In this document: piece by piece, positions 4,353 to 6,272 of the stretch
Position numbering within the stretch: the stretch's first letter is position 1
Layout: each line of letters begins with the position of its first letter
Assembly: GCA_023136395.1 (NCBI GenBank)
Contig: JAGLRI010000077.1
Span: 1 to 6,272 of the forward strand
From: Candidatus Bathyarchaeota archaeon
GTDB taxonomy: Archaea; Thermoproteota; Bathyarchaeia; Bathyarchaeales; Bathyarchaeaceae
Direction of reading: 5' to 3'
DNA length: 6,272 bases
Made by a program: the position numbers and the translations under genes
Notes under the pieces: model-generated
What the model was told of the DNA's origin: nothing
Seen by the model: only the letters and a program-made list of their open reading frames with translations
Database searches by the model: none

Positions 4353-6272
4353 CAGAAAACAAGGTTGGGGCAGTTCTTGTCGTCGGGGGCGGTATCGGCG
4401 GAATGCAGACCTCCTTGGATCTAGCAGAGTCTGGTTTCAAAGTCTATCTTCTAGATCGCAAGCCAAACATAGGTGGTATGATGTCTATGCTCGATAAGAC
4501 CTTTCCCACAAACGACTGCTCCATGTGCATAATAGCTCCAAAACTGGTTGATGTTGGAAGAAACCCAAACATTGAAATAATAAGCTATGCGGACATAGAA
4601 CGCGTCAATGGGAAAGCTGGTAACTTCACAGTAACAATTCAGAAAAAAGCTAGGAGAGTTGACCCAGAAAAATGCACTCTTTGTGGTGATTGCGCCCAGC
4701 ATTGCCCGAAGGAACTTTTTAATGAGTATAATCGCGGTATGGGTCTTCGTAGCGCCGTTTACATCATGTATCCGCAAGGAATCCCCCCTGTATATTGTAT
4801 TGATACAGAAACCCCTCGTTGCACTGCTGTTTGTCCAGCAGGTATTGATGTTCGTGGTTATATCAGTCTCATAGCTGAAGGAAATTATATTGAAGCATTA
4901 GATTTAGTCAGAGATTCGAACCCTTTCGCGTCAATTTGTGGTAGAGTATGCCATCACCCCTGCGAAGAAAACTGTAAAAGGAACTGGATTGACGAACCGA
5001 TAGCCATCATGAGTCTCAAAAGATTCGTCGCCGACTACGAAAAAAAATTCGGTAGAAAAACTCCAACAAAAGTGCAGAGAACTAGAGAAGAAAACGTTGC
5101 TATAATAGGTGCTGGTCCAGCTGGTCTTACAGCTGCATACGACTTGGTTAAGTTGGGGTACGGTGTAACCGTCTTTGAGAAAGAGGACGTCCCAGGTGGC
5201 ATGATTATTAACTGTATACCTGACTATCGATCACCTAAGGAGGAGCTCCAAAGAGATATTGACTATATTTTAGGTCATGGGGTGGAGTTGAAAACTAACA
5301 TAGAGATTGGTAAAGATTTAAACCTTGAAGATTTAAAGAAGCAAGGATTTGACGCAATACTGGTTGCAGTTGGCTCTCAGCTTGGGCGGAGCTTACGCAT
5401 CGAAGGTGTGAACTTGGATGGTGTTCACATAGGCTTGGATTTCTTGCGACAAATAAAATCAGAGATGTCACCCAAGATTGGGAAAAAAGTCTTGATCATT
5501 GGTGGAGGTAACGTCGCAATAGATTGTGCTAAAAGCGCGATGCGCATAGGGGCGGATGAGGTGCATCTTACCTGTCTAGAATCTAGGAAGGAGATCCCAG
5601 CACACGAATGGGAAGTTATGGAAGCTGTAGAAGAAGGTGTAAAACTGCACCCTTCTTTTGGTCCCAAGAGGATCTTGGGGAAAAATGGAAAAGTCACTGG
5701 GATGGAGTGCATCAGAGTCCAGTCAGTGTTTGACGAGCAAGGTAGATTCAGTCCAACGTATTACGATGGTACAGAATTTATTTTTGAGGGAGACACTGTC
5801 ATCATTGCAATAGGCCAAGCTACAGATGTCTCGTTTGCTCAAGGTTACGGAGACATTTCTGTTACCCCGATGGGAACAATATCTGTGGACCCAGTAACCT
5901 TCGCCACGAAAGAGTCGGGTATCTTTGCTGCCGGAGATGTTGTGAGGGGAGCTGCCTCGGTCGTGGAGGCTATAGCCGATGGTCACGAAACTGCAATTTC
6001 TATTGATAGATATCTATCTGATAAGAATCTCCAAGCAGAACGATTAGTAAAAACCTTCACACCCGAACCTGAAAGGTATATATCTGAGGATATCAAAATA
6101 AGGGGATTTGAGTCTGAACCACGTCAGAAAATGTCTAAACGCTCTCCTGAAAAACGAGTGACGGCTTTTAAAGAGATCGAACTGGGTTTCACTGAAGAGC
6201 AAGCTCTTTCTGAGGCAGAGAGATGTTTGAGTTGCAGGAAGTGCTTAGGATGTGGAATATGTGAAGAGGTGT
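4349..6272 (+). CDS. hdrA: HdrA-type flavoprotein with an embedded GltD/NfnB-like NAD(P)H module (3' end outside window)
   Basis: The gene is open to the window edge: 641 codons and no stop. Residues 1-150 align with the HdrA core: FAD-binding GGGIGG (13-18), DKTFPTNDCSMCIIAPK with C57 and C60, and the first ferredoxin-like cluster C109-x2-C112-x2-C115-x3-C119-P. Residues about 153-615 form a GltD/NfnB-type unit: an Fe-S N-domain (C158, C162-P, then C197, C201, C205, C209 in ICGRVCHHPCEENC), FAD-binding GAGPAG (254-259), NAD(P)H-binding GGGNVA (385-390) and the second FAD motif GIFAAGD (524-530). A cysteine cluster follows at 626, 629, 632, 635 and 638. HdrA is the electron-bifurcating flavin subunit of heterodisulfide reductase complexes, and NfnB oxidises NADPH. 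The fusion suggests that NAD(P)H feeds a soluble Hdr-like complex. The usual HdrA N-terminal domain of about 140 residues is absent. HdrB/HdrC/MvhD partners, if any, would lie beyond the right edge. Confidence 0.87.
   Translation, partial: MTENKVGAVLVVGGGIGGMQTSLDLAESGFKVYLLDRKPNIGGMMSMLDKTFPTNDCSMCIIAPKLVDVGRNPNIEIISYADIERVNGKAGNFTVTIQKKARRVDPEKCTLCGDCAQHCPKELFNEYNRGMGLRSAVYIMYPQGIPPVYCIDTETPRCTAVCPAGIDVRGYISLIAEGNYIEALDLVRDSNPFASICGRVCHHPCEENCKRNWIDEPIAIMSLKRFVADYEKKFGRKTPTKVQRTREENVAIIGAGPAGLTAAYDLVKLGYGVTVFEKEDVPGGMIINCIPDYRSPKEELQRDIDYILGHGVELKTNIEIGKDLNLEDLKKQGFDAILVAVGSQLGRSLRIEGVNLDGVHIGLDFLRQIKSEMSPKIGKKVLIIGGGNVAIDCAKSAMRIGADEVHLTCLESRKEIPAHEWEVMEAVEEGVKLHPSFGPKRILGKNGKVTGMECIRVQSVFDEQGRFSPTYYDGTEFIFEGDTVIIAIGQATDVSFAQGYGDISVTPMGTISVDPVTFATKESGIFAAGDVVRGAASVVEAIADGHETAISIDRYLSDKNLQAERLVKTFTPEPERYISEDIKIRGFESEPRQKMSKRSPEKRVTAFKEIELGFTEEQALSEAERCLSCRKCLGCGICEEV

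Noticed and set aside
4451..4777. Minus-strand open frame opposite hdrA
   Set aside because: The opposite strand encodes conserved HdrA motifs throughout, and the translation has no family features.
5425..5986. Two minus-strand open frames opposite the GltD-like part of hdrA
   Set aside because: They are antisense shadows of the NAD(P)H- and FAD-binding motifs.

Overview
The window is almost certainly archaeal. It carries a formylmethanofuran:tetrahydromethanopterin formyltransferase (Ftr) family gene, a HAD protein resembling EhaR of methanogens, an HdrA-type heterodisulfide-reductase flavoprotein, a short archaeal Hsp20, and TATA-box-like promoters in A/T-rich intergenic DNA. The gene set suits an anaerobe with archaeal one-carbon (methanofuran/tetrahydromethanopterin, Wood-Ljungdahl type) metabolism. 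A Bathyarchaeia-like or methanogen-related lineage would fit, but no marker here fixes the taxon.

Layout. (1) Positions 1-261, plus strand: the 3' part of an Hsp20/alpha-crystallin gene that enters from the left. Its end overlaps the end of the convergent next gene by 9 bases. (2) Positions 253-3699, minus strand: a compact three-gene cassette, transcribed right to left. The order is a PurD-like ATP-grasp ligase, an EhaR-like HAD protein (joined by an ATGA overlap), and an Ftr-family formyltransferase after a 43-base gap. (3) Positions 3700-3971: a divergent intergenic region of 272 bases with TATA-like elements for both directions and a 24-base strictly alternating pyrimidine-purine tract that is GC-rich in an AT-rich setting. 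(4) Positions 3972-6272, plus strand: a small winged-helix protein overlapping (ATGA) the start of a large HdrA flavoprotein whose 3' end lies beyond the window.

The two most interesting points are these. First, an EhaR-like/Ftr-like pair sits outside any visible hydrogenase operon and is co-transcribed with a PurD-like ligase whose N-terminal phosphate-binding motif is altered. This looks like an uncharacterised ligase + phosphatase + formyltransferase module. Second, the HdrA protein lacks the usual HdrA N-terminal domain and carries a complete GltD/NfnB-type NAD(P)H:flavin module between its first and second ferredoxin-like cysteine clusters. It may be a single-chain NAD(P)H-linked, possibly bifurcating, electron-transfer subunit. 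The small DNA-binding protein ahead of it is a plausible local regulator, perhaps acting on the shared divergent promoter region. There is no gene-free stretch longer than 300 bases. I saw no rRNA, tRNA, CRISPR array or insertion sequence.
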